Source of the DNA: Auricularia sp. M13
Lineage: Eukaryota; Basidiomycota; Agaricomycetes; Auriculariales; Auriculariaceae
Length of the DNA: 64,000 bases
Assembly: GCA_037042915.1 (NCBI GenBank)
Contig: CM073196.1
Location: forward strand, 3,844,001 to 3,908,000
Direction of reading: 5' to 3'
Shown here: piece by piece, positions 9,233 to 21,590 of the stretch
Numbering within the stretch: the first letter of the stretch is position 1
How the letters are laid out: each line of letters starts with the position of its first letter
Notes under the pieces: model-generated
What the model was told of the DNA's origin: nothing
Seen by the model: the letters and a program-made list of their open reading frames with translations, nothing else
The model's database searches: none
Translations under genes and position numbers: made by a program

Positions 9233-12200
9233 ATGACTCCCGAGCAGCACGTCGTTCAGCAGATCCGCCGCGACAATGGCGTGGATGAGGATCTCATCAT
9301 ACAAGCTCGTAGTAATCCAGAAGTCTGGAATACCGTGACAAGATTGAAGCAAAATTTGGAAAAATCGCTCAAGATGTATGTCTCTATCCTTTGTATATGA
9401 TCAATTTCTCACGATCATCGCGACTCAGCCTCTCCGACGAGCTGTACTCCAAGCCGGCCCACTTTGTTCTCGAAGCGCTCCAGAACGCCGATGACAATGC
9501 TTATCCTTCCGGCATTACTCCAGAACTCTGCATTACCCTCCGCCAGTCTTACATGGAAATTCATTGCAATGAGTCTGGGTTCTCCGCCGAGAATGTCAGG
9601 GCATTCTGCGGGATCGGACAGAGCACGAAGAGGAACCAGACTGGGTACATCGGTATGCATCACATATGATTCATCGCATGCGTACTTTACCGACATACAA
9701 TCGCAGGCGAGAAGGGCATCGGTATGTGCGTTTGGACACCCATTGCGATGTGCTGATAGTTGCCCAGGTGCCAAATCCATGTTCAAGGTTGCGAGCAAAG
9801 TCCACGTCCATTCCTTGGGCTATCACTTCGTTCTCGACCGCGCCGCCGAGCTAGGCATGATATCGCCCCAGTGGACGTCATCCTCGTTGAACAAGCCCGG
9901 ATGGACTGTCTTGCGCTTGGAATTTTGCGACGGCGATCAATTCGCCGCCGTGAAACAGCAGCTTCGCCAGGTCAGAGAAAGCGTGCTGCTCTTCATGCGG
10001 AGGCTCGCCCGGTTGACGGTCGACGACGGCGAGAACTTCTCTGCGCGGCGCGAGGTTCAAGGAAACTTTGTCAGCATCGTCACGACCAGCGGCTCCTCTA
10101 CGACAAGCCGGCGCTTCTTCCGCGTTACGGAAACGATTGACGCTTACCGTCACGAGCCGAAGCGCGCGCAGTCGGAGACAACAGATATTGTCCTAGCCTT
10201 CCCTCTCGACGACGCGCTTCTGCCCCAGCCCAGTCGTCAGATGGTGCACGCATTTCTCCCTATGCGCAGCGTTGGATTCAGAGTATGTCTTCTAGTTCTC
10301 TTGTGAATGATTGGGTTCTTACGATACTGTGGGACTAGTTCATCATACAGGCAGATTTCCTGACTGCCGCGAATCGCGAAGACATTCTATCCGATCTGCA
10401 ATGGAACACGACGCTACGATCCGGTGTCGTCAGCGCCTTTCTTTCTGCCGTTGCCCAATTCAAGTCCATGAATACGCTCAAATCGACTTGGCTTCATTTC
10501 TTGCCCGATCCATCAGACATCGTCGACTTGTTCTTCTATCCCATTGTGCGTGACATCCTTGCCCGCCTACGAAACACCGGGGTCATCATGGACGCGGACG
10601 CGTGCTACCGACACCCCCAACTGGTGAAATTCCCATCGTCGTTTTCGTCAGACGATGGACTTGGCCTCGTCCCAGATCCCAAGCTTCCGTTCTATTACGT
10701 CTCGCCCGACTATCCCACCGAGCTCAGACCCAAGTTGCTGCTCCTTGGAGTCTCTGACATGACATTCGATGATTTCGTCACGGGGCTCTGTGCGATGGGC
10801 AGCTCCGTCGCGGACCAGCACAATGCGTGGCTCGAGCAGACCTGCTCGCTGCTCAACAATCACGGCTTTTTTTGGAGATGGGGTAGTTATCAGCTAGACG
10901 ACGACCGCATCCGTAGATTGCCTCTTGCGCGTCTCGCAAATGGCAACTGGATACCGTGCGGCTCGGGAGAGACTCTGTTTTTCAACCCATATTCCTCGCA
11001 ATTCCCTTCGGGACTGGGGATTGACGTCCTCATGACGGACTCGTCCGCTACCCAGCGTAAGCAACTTCTCGAACGGCTTGGTGTGCGCGAGATCGACGCG
11101 AAGCTCGTTGTCGAGAAGATCCTCCAGGTGCATGGCAGCCATTCGACTATCTCTGTAACGCAGGCGCTGGAGCAAGCGGTCTATGTCTTCCAGAACGGGC
11201 GGTCTAGCCGGCTTTATGGCACTTCATTGCGGCTTGCCGATACATCTGGGAGCCTGGCTTACGGCGGAGACCTCTACATGAACGATGACGCGTACAGGCC
11301 ACCCCTGGGTCCCCTCAGTAACTTTCTGCGCTCTCCGGCACGATTCATCCACCGCAGTTTTGTGTCTCCTCATCTTCTCGCCAGATGGCGACACCCTGAA
11401 TGGCGCGACTGGCTACAATCGCAATTCGGTGTCTCAACGGTACCCCGGGTCACGGACGGCACACCAAATCAGGAGTTCGTTGAACTCGTTGAGCGTCTTC
11501 GTCTTGCCGACACCGCCCTGCTCCTCTCGCTCTTACGCATCTTTTGGCCCGGGATATGTGTTCAGCTCCGAGTCAGTACGAACGATAAAACCGTTCTCAA
11601 CAGTTATTTCGCCAAGATCGAAGTACGCTGCCGTAACAGAGACACAGTTCCACTCGGTTCAACATTTGTGCTCAACCGCAAGCTCTCTCCGTTTGCTACT
11701 CCCGATTTGCCTCAGCTTCCCGTTTCCGACCCGGACAGCGACTGGTCATTCTTACATGACTTTGGCGTTAGCACGGACGTGGACGCCAAGTTCTTCCTCA
11801 AGCGACTACTGGCACTCGCTCAGACCACATCTGCTGATCGGAATCACGTCTACGAGCTTTATCGGCAACTCGAGGCCAGGTTTTTCGAGATCCCTGAAGA
11901 CATTCGGTGAGTATGAACAATTAGATTTAACATGGAGGAACCGTGCTCACGGTCGATACAGAACTGCATTCAATAATCAGCCCCTGTTTTTTGCCAATGA
12001 GAAGTGGCGAGCACGAAAGGACGTCGTTTGGGGCGGCCCATCGATAATGACCTTAAAGGCCGCGCTTGAGACCGAGTACCCCGAGCTGCAAACACTCTTC
12101 CACTCACACCTGGGGATCGCAGATGCGCCACAAACCATCATTGCTGATGAGTTACGCTCCTATTCGGATCTTCACCAGGGCGTAGCTCTCAATCACGAGG

Positions 12201-14135
12201 ACGAAGAGACGCTATTCGCATTATTGCTGTACGCGGACCGTACGATTTCGCCCATCAAGGAAGGCACCTGTGATGACTGGACAATTGGCGTACGCGAAGT
12301 CGAGATGCTCCCTGTTTCTTCCCCAGAGGACGGTGAAGTCTGGCTTTCAGCCTGCGACGAGGACTTCTTTCTCGCTGATCCCAGCGGATACTTGCATGGT
12401 CTCTTCGCCGATAGTCTCCACTTTTTGTCGCTCTCACAGAGTCGTTTGGTCGCCCTCCGCGACCTCATTGGACACCTCGGTCTTGACACAAAACGCATCG
12501 ATCGTCATGTTACTGAAACCGTTCTCATAGACGGTGCGCTGCTGGAAGAAGACTCCACCGTTGGCGACGTCGAGGAAATTGAGACACAGGAATACCAGTC
12601 TCGTGTTCGCTTTATTGCCCGGTAAGTGCAAGGCTCGCTCGCTATGCGTTTGCATATGTACTGAGAGTATCCAAGCGTGCAATATCGCAGGTCCAGGTCG
12701 GCAAAGTGTCTGATCAAGTCGGTTGTCGTATCCCGAGTTCAGTCTGTGACCGTCACATACGCACTAGACGACTCCGACGTGGAACCTATCTCTGGCGAGA
12801 GAGCATGCTGGGCCAGCTTCAATGGTTCCGGAAAGCTCATCCTTTACATCGCCTCCTCATCCTCTCGTGGAGATCGACTTACCGGCGTCGTGGAGGCCAT
12901 CATTCGCGTACTGGGTTTGCACGATGAGGATCACATTATCATTGCCGCCTTGCTCCATTTCAGTGAGGATGACGAGATTCACCAGTTGTTGCTACGGTCC
13001 GGCTTCCCAGAGCTGGAAGAGAGATATGGCGTTGGGGCGGAGGACTTGCAGAGGCGGGCAGGAGGCGCCGATGGTCCTCTCGGCCCCGAGTGGCAGTTCC
13101 CCGCGCCGCCGACAAATGCGCAAATACGACTTCAAGCCGCCCTTGCGCAAACTTCCAACTGCTCCGCCCAATCTGCTTCGCAGGGAACCTCATCGACATT
13201 GTCCGTTCCCTCACCGTCCACCACAGTCGCACCCCTGCCCGAAGCAGCGGAGCCGATTGGACGTTATGTGCAGAGCACGCAGGGCCGCGACGAGATTCAC
13301 CGTATCAAGGCCGTGGCTTTGCAGACGTCGCTTCCGAGCGCTGTGGTTATCGCCACGCCGCCGACATCTCCAGCCATTCCTTCTCCAGACTACCCTCGTC
13401 CGTCCGCCGATAGCAGCTACTCTCAGGAGGACCATTCCGAGGGCGTCAGCCTCAGCGGCATATCAATCCGCCTGTCGAGAGGCGGGGGCTCGCGGTCTCA
13501 TCCTTACGAGGATGCTCGGATGAAGGAGATTGGCTTCCTTGGCGAGCAGTTCGTACGTGCACACCCTCCTGGCGGGTGAATATTGCTCGCTGACGAGAGA
13601 CAACCAGGTTTTCGAATTGCTCAAGAACTATCTGAAGGACTGCGCGGCGCCGTTCACATACGCCAATTGGACCTCGCCGCTCCGCTCGCTTGCGGGCTTC
13701 CCCACGTTCACCGGCGACGAGCTTGCGGACTTCGTCTACCACGACACCGAGGGCGTCTTGACGCAGCACCTCTTCCCATCCGATCCAGACTACAGCGGTA
13801 CCACGCCCGAATACTTCATAGAGGTCAAGTCCACCAGCGGCGATCAATACAAGCCGTTCTTCATGAAGAGACGTCAGTTCCACCAGGTGAACTGCATTCG
13901 CTAATTGATACAGAAGCAAATCTGACACGCCCACCCACAGGCGCTGCGGCTCTCGCGGTCGACACGCAATGCGGACGCACCTTTACAGTTGTATGTGCTG
14001 TTCCGCGTGAGCAACGTGGGAACGAGCGGTACTCCGGTCCTCCAGGCATACGTGGACCCGCACGACATGCTGGCCCGCGGCACGCTGAGGATCGAATCCG
14101 ACACGGTCGAAGTGAGAATTGCCCACAATGATTAG
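9233..14135 (+). CDS. HSP90-type ATPase + DUF3883 (NO VEIN-like) giant protein, paralog A
   Basis: Nine exons: 9233-9375, 9429-9652, 9707-9721, 9768-10282, 10339-11906, 11962-12621, 12691-13552, 13608-13886, 13941-14135; 1486 residues, frame closes. The sacsin/NO VEIN type GHKL ATPase lies at about residues 48-135: N-box LEALQNADDN (Glu63, Asn67, Asp70), NESGFS, CGIGQSTK and GEKGIGAKSMF, whose GEKGI part is a 15-base microexon. A long helical mid-region follows, then a Ser/Pro-rich linker, then DUF3883 at about 1325-1486 with LGEQF, Asp1370 in ELADFVYHD and Glu1401-Val-Lys1403 in YFIEVKST, the layout of a PD-(D/E)xK nuclease core. Plant NO VEIN shares this end domain. Prokaryotic relatives of both halves occur in restriction-like systems; function in fungi is unknown. 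Closest relatives in view are the genes at 16019-21288 and 26402-31623. Confidence 0.88.
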
Positions 14136-14371
14136 TATGTGTGACCGACGCGAGGAACTGTCTGTGTCTTGAACAGGTTGGATACGAACGAACCCTTTCT
14201 TGTTACCCCTCGAATATCCGCATAGTCTTGAGTTTCCTTCGTAAAGATGGCATGAATTTTGAATGTACTCTTGCTTTCTACATCGCACGTACAGCAGTTC
14301 GTAAGCAGTGAAACCGCCGAATGTCTACCAAAAAAGATAAACCAATGCAATGAGGTTCATTCAAAAGCACT

Positions 14372-15581
14372 CTACTGTGCACGTATAGCCTTCTCCATCA
14401 TCTTCAGGCATTCAGCGGCGTACCCCTCCGCGTCCGCCGTAACGGTCTGCGTCGGTAGGCCAGCGGCGTCGGACGCGGATTTGGTGAGTTGCGCGCGTGG
14501 CGTTCGTAACGACCAAAACGCGTCGATTAGCGCGATACGTGCAGAACTATGGGTTGATGAGTGCCACACGCGCGAGGATGAAAGGTCTGGACGCACCCGT
14601 CAGGTATCCGTACAAGCAGGACACTGTAGTCCACGCAGCCCATGCGCGCCAGGAAGTCGAGATCATGTTTCAGTCGTTGCAGAGTCGTTTCGCGCTCTTG
14701 CGCAGTCTGAGCTAGGGTCAGTCGACGGCGACCCAGGCTGTAAAGATTTTATACAGCACCATGAACACGGGCTTGTTGTCAGGAAGGACGTCGGTCACGC
14801 CGCTGCCCTGAACTGACTCAGGTAGCAGGTCCCGGAAAGGCTCGATGAACTTGGTCGGCTTCAAGTCGAGCATCTCCCAGTCATCTTGCTTATCGGGCGC
14901 GATGTTCTCTAGAACGAGATAATGCGAAGGCGAGACGCTGCTGAAATAGTGAGCATTTCAATGTTGGTATACTGCAGGGCGCGCGACACACTTTAGCCAT
15001 TCGCCGATGCGGTGATCGAAGCTCACGAGCACATCGAGAATCTTGTTGAGCAAAGTGTCGGGGTGTTGTTCTACGTAGTCGAAGAACTCTTGTAGAAAAT
15101 GCTCGTGGAGAAATCGATTCTCGAAGGCCCGTCCGAGAGATTTCAGCAGATATTTGGACGTCTGCGAGCGGAAGAAGAGGCTGCCAGACAGTCCCTCCGT
15201 GTTGCCCATGGGTTTCCATTCTCCAGTGACCTAAGAGCACGTGAGATCGCGGCCTTCGGAGGGTCGCTTTGGCGTACTTACCTCGCGCGTATACTCTTCC
15301 TCATTGATGCCCCATTTTCTCCGAAGCTCCTGGAATCGTGCGGGTGCGTCTCTAACAAGCTTCAAGTCGTATAAGTTGAGCAGGCGATCCCAATTCCATT
15401 TGGCCTTGTACGGCAATAGCTCGGAGCTCGATGGCGGGGTGGCAAACGCCCTACGTGCGGCGCGGAGCGTGACGCGTTCTTTGTACTTGGCTGGGCCGCC
15501 GAAGATAAGACGGAAGGAGATTTGGTGGATGAGAAAGACGGCGAGTAAGGCCACCAGAACGTGTCTCAGCGTGTCGTTCAT
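14372..15581 (-). CDS. Membrane-anchored phosphatidylinositol-phosphate-kinase-like (SAICAR synthase-like fold) protein
   Basis: Five exons on the minus strand (15282-15581, 14992-15230, 14760-14940, 14597-14706, 14372-14546), frame closes at 334 residues. Residues 6-24 form one hydrophobic helix (HVLVALLAVFLIHQI). The rest follows the PIPK core: YLLKSLGR (nucleotide-binding lysine), FFDYVEQHPDTLL, HYLVLENI, LDLKPTKF where PIP kinases have DLKG, DLDFLARMGCVDYSVLLV matching the family's D-FL-MDYSLLVG block, and ARIALIDAF near the end, place of the metal-binding Asp. It is shorter than usual PIP kinases, lacks an obvious activation loop and has DLKP for DLKG, so it may be divergent in substrate or inactive. 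It is wedged between ATPase paralogs A and B; any link in function is inference. Confidence 0.72.
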
Positions 15582-16018
15582 TGTTGTACGGCAGAGATTT
15601 AACAGCTGGAGGCAGCGAATCGAGCATTTTTGTATCGTGCGCCGTATCGATGATGTCACGAGGTGGGCAGACACCAACTTCCTGTTCTGGCGGTCATCGC
15701 CCAGTGCCTTGCGGATGCTTCGCGTCATTGAACACCAGGCGGTACGAAGGCAAAGCGGAATTGAAGTTCATTGTCGGCCCTACTCACGGTCAAGGGCGGG
15801 TTCAGGACGATCGTCGGGCATTTAATTCCCTTCCTATCTTCCTCCCAATCCCCCACGTACCAGAATCGGTATAGCAGAAGCCAAAGCCAACCCTCAGTTT
15901 CGAACGTAGCAAATTATACAAGTATGGTGAATTACAGTGTGGGAATTAGATTTCAGGTCCGGTTGAATATACGAATCTAGACGGTCCGTTCGAATCCTCC
16001 GGGAGTGCATAGCATGAC
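15582..16018. promoter_or_regulatory. Upstream region of the PIPK-like gene, no gene
   Basis: 437 bases between the stop of paralog B and the start of the PIPK-like gene, both on the minus strand. No clear TATA. A GTTCGAATCC string near 15988 looks like a tRNA T-loop but has no pairing arms. Confidence 0.4.
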
Positions 16019-19000
16019 TCACTCGACTTCTACGACGCGCATTTCAACACACTCGGACTCGACCCTCAATGTTCCGCGAGAAAGCATGTCGTGCGGGTCC
16101 ACGTAGGCTTTGAGGACCGGAGCGTCTTCTCCACCGACGCCGTTGACCCGGAACAGAACGTACAACTGCAGAGGATCGCCTGGCTGCCGCGCAGCCTGGG
16201 ATAGCTGCATAGCCTATGCCTGAATTCAGGTCTCTGGTTCATTATTCATCGTTTCCTGCAACGTACCTGCAGGAACTGGCGCCTCTTCATGTGGAAGGGC
16301 TCCGACTGCTCTCCGCTCGTCGCCTTGACCTCGATGAAGTATTCTGGCGCTGCCTTGTAATACTCCGAGCCGCGCGAGAAAAGGTGCTTTGTCAGTGTGC
16401 CGCTTTTGTCGTGGTAGACGAAGTCGGCGAGTTCTTGTCCCTCGAACTCTGGATGGCCCGCGAGCACTCGGAAGGGCGAGGTCCAATTCTCGTAGTCGAA
16501 CGCTGGAGAGCAGTCTTTCAGGTGATGTTTGAGCAGCTCAAAGACCTGGTGAAGCGTTAGACTGGAGGGCATGCATCTGCGAGCGCGGTATACTCACAAA
16601 CCGCTCGCCCAGGAATCCGATCCGCTTCGTGTGCGCATCATCGGACGGGTGTGGTCTTGCGCGCGCGCCCTGCACGTGGGCATCGGACTGCGCGCGACGA
16701 CCTCCACGACGAGACACGGCAATGCCGCTTAGACTCGCGCCTCCTGTGGTACGTCGACGCAGGGTGCGCGGCTCGCGTCCGTCTGGCGGCTCCTCTGCCT
16801 CCTCATTATGTCCGGCGGGCTCAGCAAACGATCGCTCTGCAGCAGGCGTAACTTGGGGCAGCCAAGCGTGTGCTGCAGCCCTCGTGACTCGCTCAATCTC
16901 CTCGTGGCCTTGCTCCGTTTCCAAATATGCGTCAAGATCGTCCACGCCGGCGGGAGGGGCTGGAAGGGCTGGCGGCGGTGTTTCTGCGCGCGGTGGAGTC
17001 GGTGCACGGGCACGGGCTGCAGGAGGAGCGGTTTGCACGTTCGACTCGCGACGAGACTTGCGGCGACCCCGAGCTGTTGGCTGGCTTTCCACAACATCGA
17101 CCTCTTCTTCCGCGGTTTGACCCGCTCCGTCCATTTGAACATCTTCGTCGCCATCCAGTGGATAAGGCGGAGGATGGTGCTCGCCCTTGACAGCAGGTTT
17201 GCCTCGACGCGACTGGCGGGGTTGGTGCTCATACTCCTCTTCGTCCAACTCATCCACTTCCGCCTCTGGCTCTGCGGGTGGACGAGGAGCAGGCGCTGCG
17301 TCGTCATGGTCAGCCTCGGCCATCTCGATATCCTCGCCCTCTGGATCGCTGTCAGATTCCTCGGGCTGCGGAGGCTGCTCTACGAGCTCGTGGATCCCGG
17401 CATTCTTGAGCGTGTTGTTCATCTCCTCGTCGTCTTCGGTGCGTATGATGGCGCTGACGGCGAGCGCGCCGTCCTCGGACAAGCCAAGCGCGATTGACAT
17501 CTCTTGCTCGCAGTTCGCGCGTCGCTCCTTTTGAGAGCAGCTGGAGGCGAAAAATAGCTCAATGTTGCCCTTGTCGTCGCCTCGTGACCAGCAGGCTCGC
17601 TTCTGCGAGATGGGCTGTACCTCGTCGTTATCGAGCTCGTAGGTGATCTCGATATTGTCGACTTTGTAAACAGAAATCGAGTTCACGAGGGCTTTGTCTT
17701 TTTGTTTTGCCTTGTAGCGCTGTAGACTGGGAAGAAGTCAGTCGGATTGTGGTCACAATAAGGCCAACACACACCGTTGGAAATAGCGCACTTTCTTCTG
17801 GTACGCCTTTGTCTCACGAGCATCATATACTCCAAACTCAGTGTCCTCGTCCACAGTGTCACCATTGATACGGACTGTCGCTCGAACACGAGTGTCGATA
17901 CGCTTCTTCTGCAAGCCGATGTGGTCAATAAGAGGGTGAAGGTCGACGAGCCGCTCTGGTGAAATGGCGAGGAACCACGTCTTGCCGTCGAAGAGCTGTT
18001 TGAGCTGCCCGCTCGGATCGGTGAGGTAGAATTTCTTGGTCTGGGCGAACAGCCTGACTTTGCCAGCCGCTGTACGAGCAACCGGAAAAATTGCATCCTT
18101 GCGAACAGAGGTCGTCCAGTCGGGGCAGGTACCCGCCTTGACGAGGGCGATGGTCTGAGCAGCGTATGAAAGAAGTCCGATGAGCCTCTCGCTTTCCTCG
18201 GGGCTCAGAGAACGGCCTTCGTGCGACTCCGCAAACACCTTCAGCTCATCGGCAATAATGGCCGGTTTGGCGTCCGGTATGGCGAGATGTTGTCGGAAGA
18301 GGGTTTCCAAACCCGGGTATCGTAGCTTGAGGCTGGTCTTCAGCGTCAGGATATTTGGACCGTCCCAGACGACGTCCCGCTGGGAGAACCATCGCTTGCT
18401 CGCCAGGAAGACACTGTGAGTCTGAAACGCGTTGCTATCTCGAATTGAGTCTTTATTGAACGAACGAATATTACAATCGACGCACCGAATCTCTGTCGGG
18501 ATTTCATGAAATCTCGCTTCGAGCTGCTTGTATAGCGGTTCGACTTGCTCCTTCTTGGCGCTTTTGGAATTGGAAAGTGCAAGTAGTCGTTTGAGGAAGA
18601 ATGCTGCGTCCACGTCGACGCTAACGCCGAACGTGCAGAGGAAGGACCAATCCTTGTCGAGGTCAGCCTGAGGAATAGGCAGCTGCGGCATGTCGTTGGT
18701 GGCAAAGGGCGCAATCCTATGGTTGGGGACGAAGGTGGACCTCAATGTCGCGTTCCTACCATTCTGGCAACGGACTTCGAGATCGCCCATGAATTCGCTG
18801 AAGGCGGTAGCGTGGTGCGTCTGAACGAGTTGAGCATTAATTCCAGGCCAGAATTGTCGCAAGAGAGACAGTAACCGCGCGGTTCGGTTGGAAATTTGGA
18901 GACGAGAAATAAGGTCGATGAACTCTGGAGCGGGGCGTCCGCTGGGGACTCTGGGAACGGTAGATACGCAAAGCGTAGATTGCAGCCAGCGGTGCCATTC

Positions 19001-21288
19001 TTTCAGGTGCTGCTCGTCAGAGTTGAACGTCGGAGGCGAGACGAAGTCGGGATGAAGAAATCTGGCAGGTGCCTCAAGGAGCTGGCTGATAGCGGGCAGG
19101 CGTGGGTCGTCAATGTAGAGCTCGTTTCCTCGCAGGAGCTGACCGCCGGTGTCTGGGAGCCACAGGGAATAGACTGAGATAGGCTCCTTCAGGATCGAAT
19201 GCCGGTTCTTGTAGATATATAGAACGTGCTGCAATGCCCTAGCAACTGTCAGCGTCATGTTGGTGCGATGCAACTCCACAATCTTCTTGGCGACGACGTT
19301 AACATCGATAACGGCGATGCCGAGCTTCGATAGTAGTTGCCTGCGTCGCGGACTGTCGGAGTCGATCTGTAGGACGTCTATACCCAGGCCGGACGGAAAG
19401 CGAGAGCTGTCGCCGCTGAAGAATAGCGATCCCGGGCGTTCGCAGTTCACCCACGAACCGTCCGCCAGTTGCGCGATGGGCAATTTGCGAACCCGCGAGT
19501 CGTTCAGCTGCTCCCCAACCCGCTGCCTCCACGTAAAGCCATGCGACGTGATCAGCCCACAAACCTCCTCGAGCCAGTCATTTCCACGGAGAGTAATCGC
19601 GTTGCCCATTCGACAAAGCCCGCCTAGAAAGTCGGCGAACGTCATGTTCTGCACACCGAGCATTCTGAGCTTCGCGGTCGTGTTCGAGGGATAGTTGGGA
19701 GAGACGTAGTGGAACGGTAGCTGATTCTCGGGTATGAGGCCTTTTCCCTCGTGGGAGAAGACTGACGGAAATCTAACGGCGGAGGGGGTGCGGTAGTGTC
19801 CGTCAGCGCATTTGACCACATCCATGGTGCGTAAACTGGCCAGAATGTCTGCGCTAAGCTGAGAAAAGAATGGGTCGACGACGTCGTTCTTGTCGGGGAG
19901 GAACAACAACCAGTTCTTCTCCAGACTTTTCATGGCCTTGAAATCTGCGAGCGCATCACAAAACGTCTCGCAGATCCCTTCGCGGAGTTTTTTGTTCCAC
20001 TGAAGGTCGGACAAGACGTCCTCGCGGTTCGCCGCCGTAAGGAAATCTGCTTGGATGATGAACTGAGAGACGAGTGTCAATACCATGCCTGATAGACGAG
20101 TGAAACTCACCTTGAAGCCTACGGCGCGCATGGGCAGGAAAGCGTGGACCATTTGGTTACTGATGACAGGCTTCAGGACCTCGTTTAGAGGGAAGGCCAG
20201 AACGACCTCCGTGGTGTCCACATTTTCCCGCTTCGGTTCGTCGGGAAAGGCAGACACGAGTCTTGCGACGCGAAGGTATGGCTGTCGCGATTTGACCCCG
20301 CCGATCGTGGTAAGGATGGTGCAAATGTCTCCGTCGAAGCTACACGAGACCTTGAACTTCTCCCCGTCGTCGATAGAAATGCGGCAAAGGCGCCGCATGA
20401 AGATAAGAACTGTGTCGCGCACATGACGCAGCTGCGCCTTCACGACGGCGAACTGATTCTGGTCGCAGAAGTCGAGGCGCATCAATGTCCAACCAGGCTG
20501 GTTCAAAATTTCTGGCGACCATTGTGGCGAGATCATTCCCAGTTCTTCCTCTCGATCGAGGACGAAATGGTAACCGAGGGAGTGAACGTGAACCTTATTG
20601 GCGACCTTGAACATCGCCTTTGCACCTGGAATCTCTTCAGTATGAGGTCAACGAAGTGTCTATGCGCGTACCAATGCCCTTTTCGCCTTGAGAACTATTG
20701 TCAGACGTTGCATTGGACAGCGTCAGGGATGGACTTGCCGATGTAACCAGCTTTGTTCTTCTTTGTGCTCTTCCCAATTCCACAGAAGGCCTTCACATTT
20801 GCCGCGGAAAATCCAACCTCGTTGCACTGGATCTCCATGTACGAAGGACGAAGGACGATCCGGAGCTCGGCGACGACATCGGGAGGGTAGGTATTATCGT
20901 CGGCGTTCTGGATCGTTTCGAGAACGAAATGAGCCGGCTTAGAGTAAAGCTCGTCTGAAAGTCTAGATGGCGCGTCAACGCGGCCAGACAGACCGTTCTT
21001 TGCGTCTTACATTTGAAGGGAGTTCGCCAAGCTGTCCTTCAGCTCCTGTACCGTGTTCTGTACGCTGGATTTGCCACGCGCAAGTTCTTCCACGAGATCT
21101 TCAGCGACACCATTGTTCCTCCGTATTTGTAGAATTCCTTCTTGCTCCTTTGTGAGCGCAGACGCAGTCGACTGCACAGTGCGCAGGGATCAGACAACCA
21201 GCTACCCAGATAATCGTCGAATACGGACTATTTCCACATCTTGTTCTGTAAGAGACGCGCGCGAAGCGCGCTTCCTTGGTCTTGACAT
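16019..21288 (-). CDS. HSP90-type ATPase + DUF3883 (NO VEIN-like) giant protein, paralog B
   Basis: Minus-strand exons, 5' to 3': (21229-21288), 21011-21171, 20739-20962, 20672-20686, 20111-20625, 18486-20062, 17775-18434, 16598-17726, 16267-16545, 16019-16213; about 1604 residues. All but the first exon are fixed by paralogs A and C: 224, 15, 515, 660, 279 and 195 bases recur exactly. The first exon is weak: the 161-base exon has no ATG, and 21286-21288 is the nearest ATG that splices in phase. The intron 20687-20738 begins GCAAGT (GC-AG type). ATPase motifs: LETIQNADDN, NEVGFS, CGIGKSTK, GEKGIGAKAMF. The linker is highly acidic and Pro-rich. DUF3883 keeps ELADFVYHD and YFIEVKAT, so the nuclease-like core is intact. 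Confidence 0.85.
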
Positions 21289-21590
21289 CGATCCCTGTCA
21301 CGGAGGGCAATGTGGCGGAGAAAGCGCGTACACGCGTTCAAACTCCGCCCGGCACCCGATCCCATGACAATACAGTACATCGGCCGACAAATAGACTGGG
21401 AATGCTAGAATTTATATGGAAGCTAGTAGGGTATCACTAGTCATTGAACGATGAATGTCCTGATTCCTTCTACACGAAGCAAAGCATAATGATACAATTC
21501 CGAAAGCGATGTGCGATGTGAGTGCGATGACCAGAATGTGCGGTAATCCTGTATGAAGAATGTCCGGTGATACTCCAAGCTTCTATATAC

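Noticed and set aside
15985-16010. GTTCGAATCC string resembling a tRNA T-loop
   Set aside because: Flanking bases cannot form a T-stem and no other tRNA arm is present.
16808-17497. Plus-strand frames opposite the linker of ATPase paralog B
   Set aside because: They mirror a low-complexity acidic coding stretch and have no start, domain or splice support.
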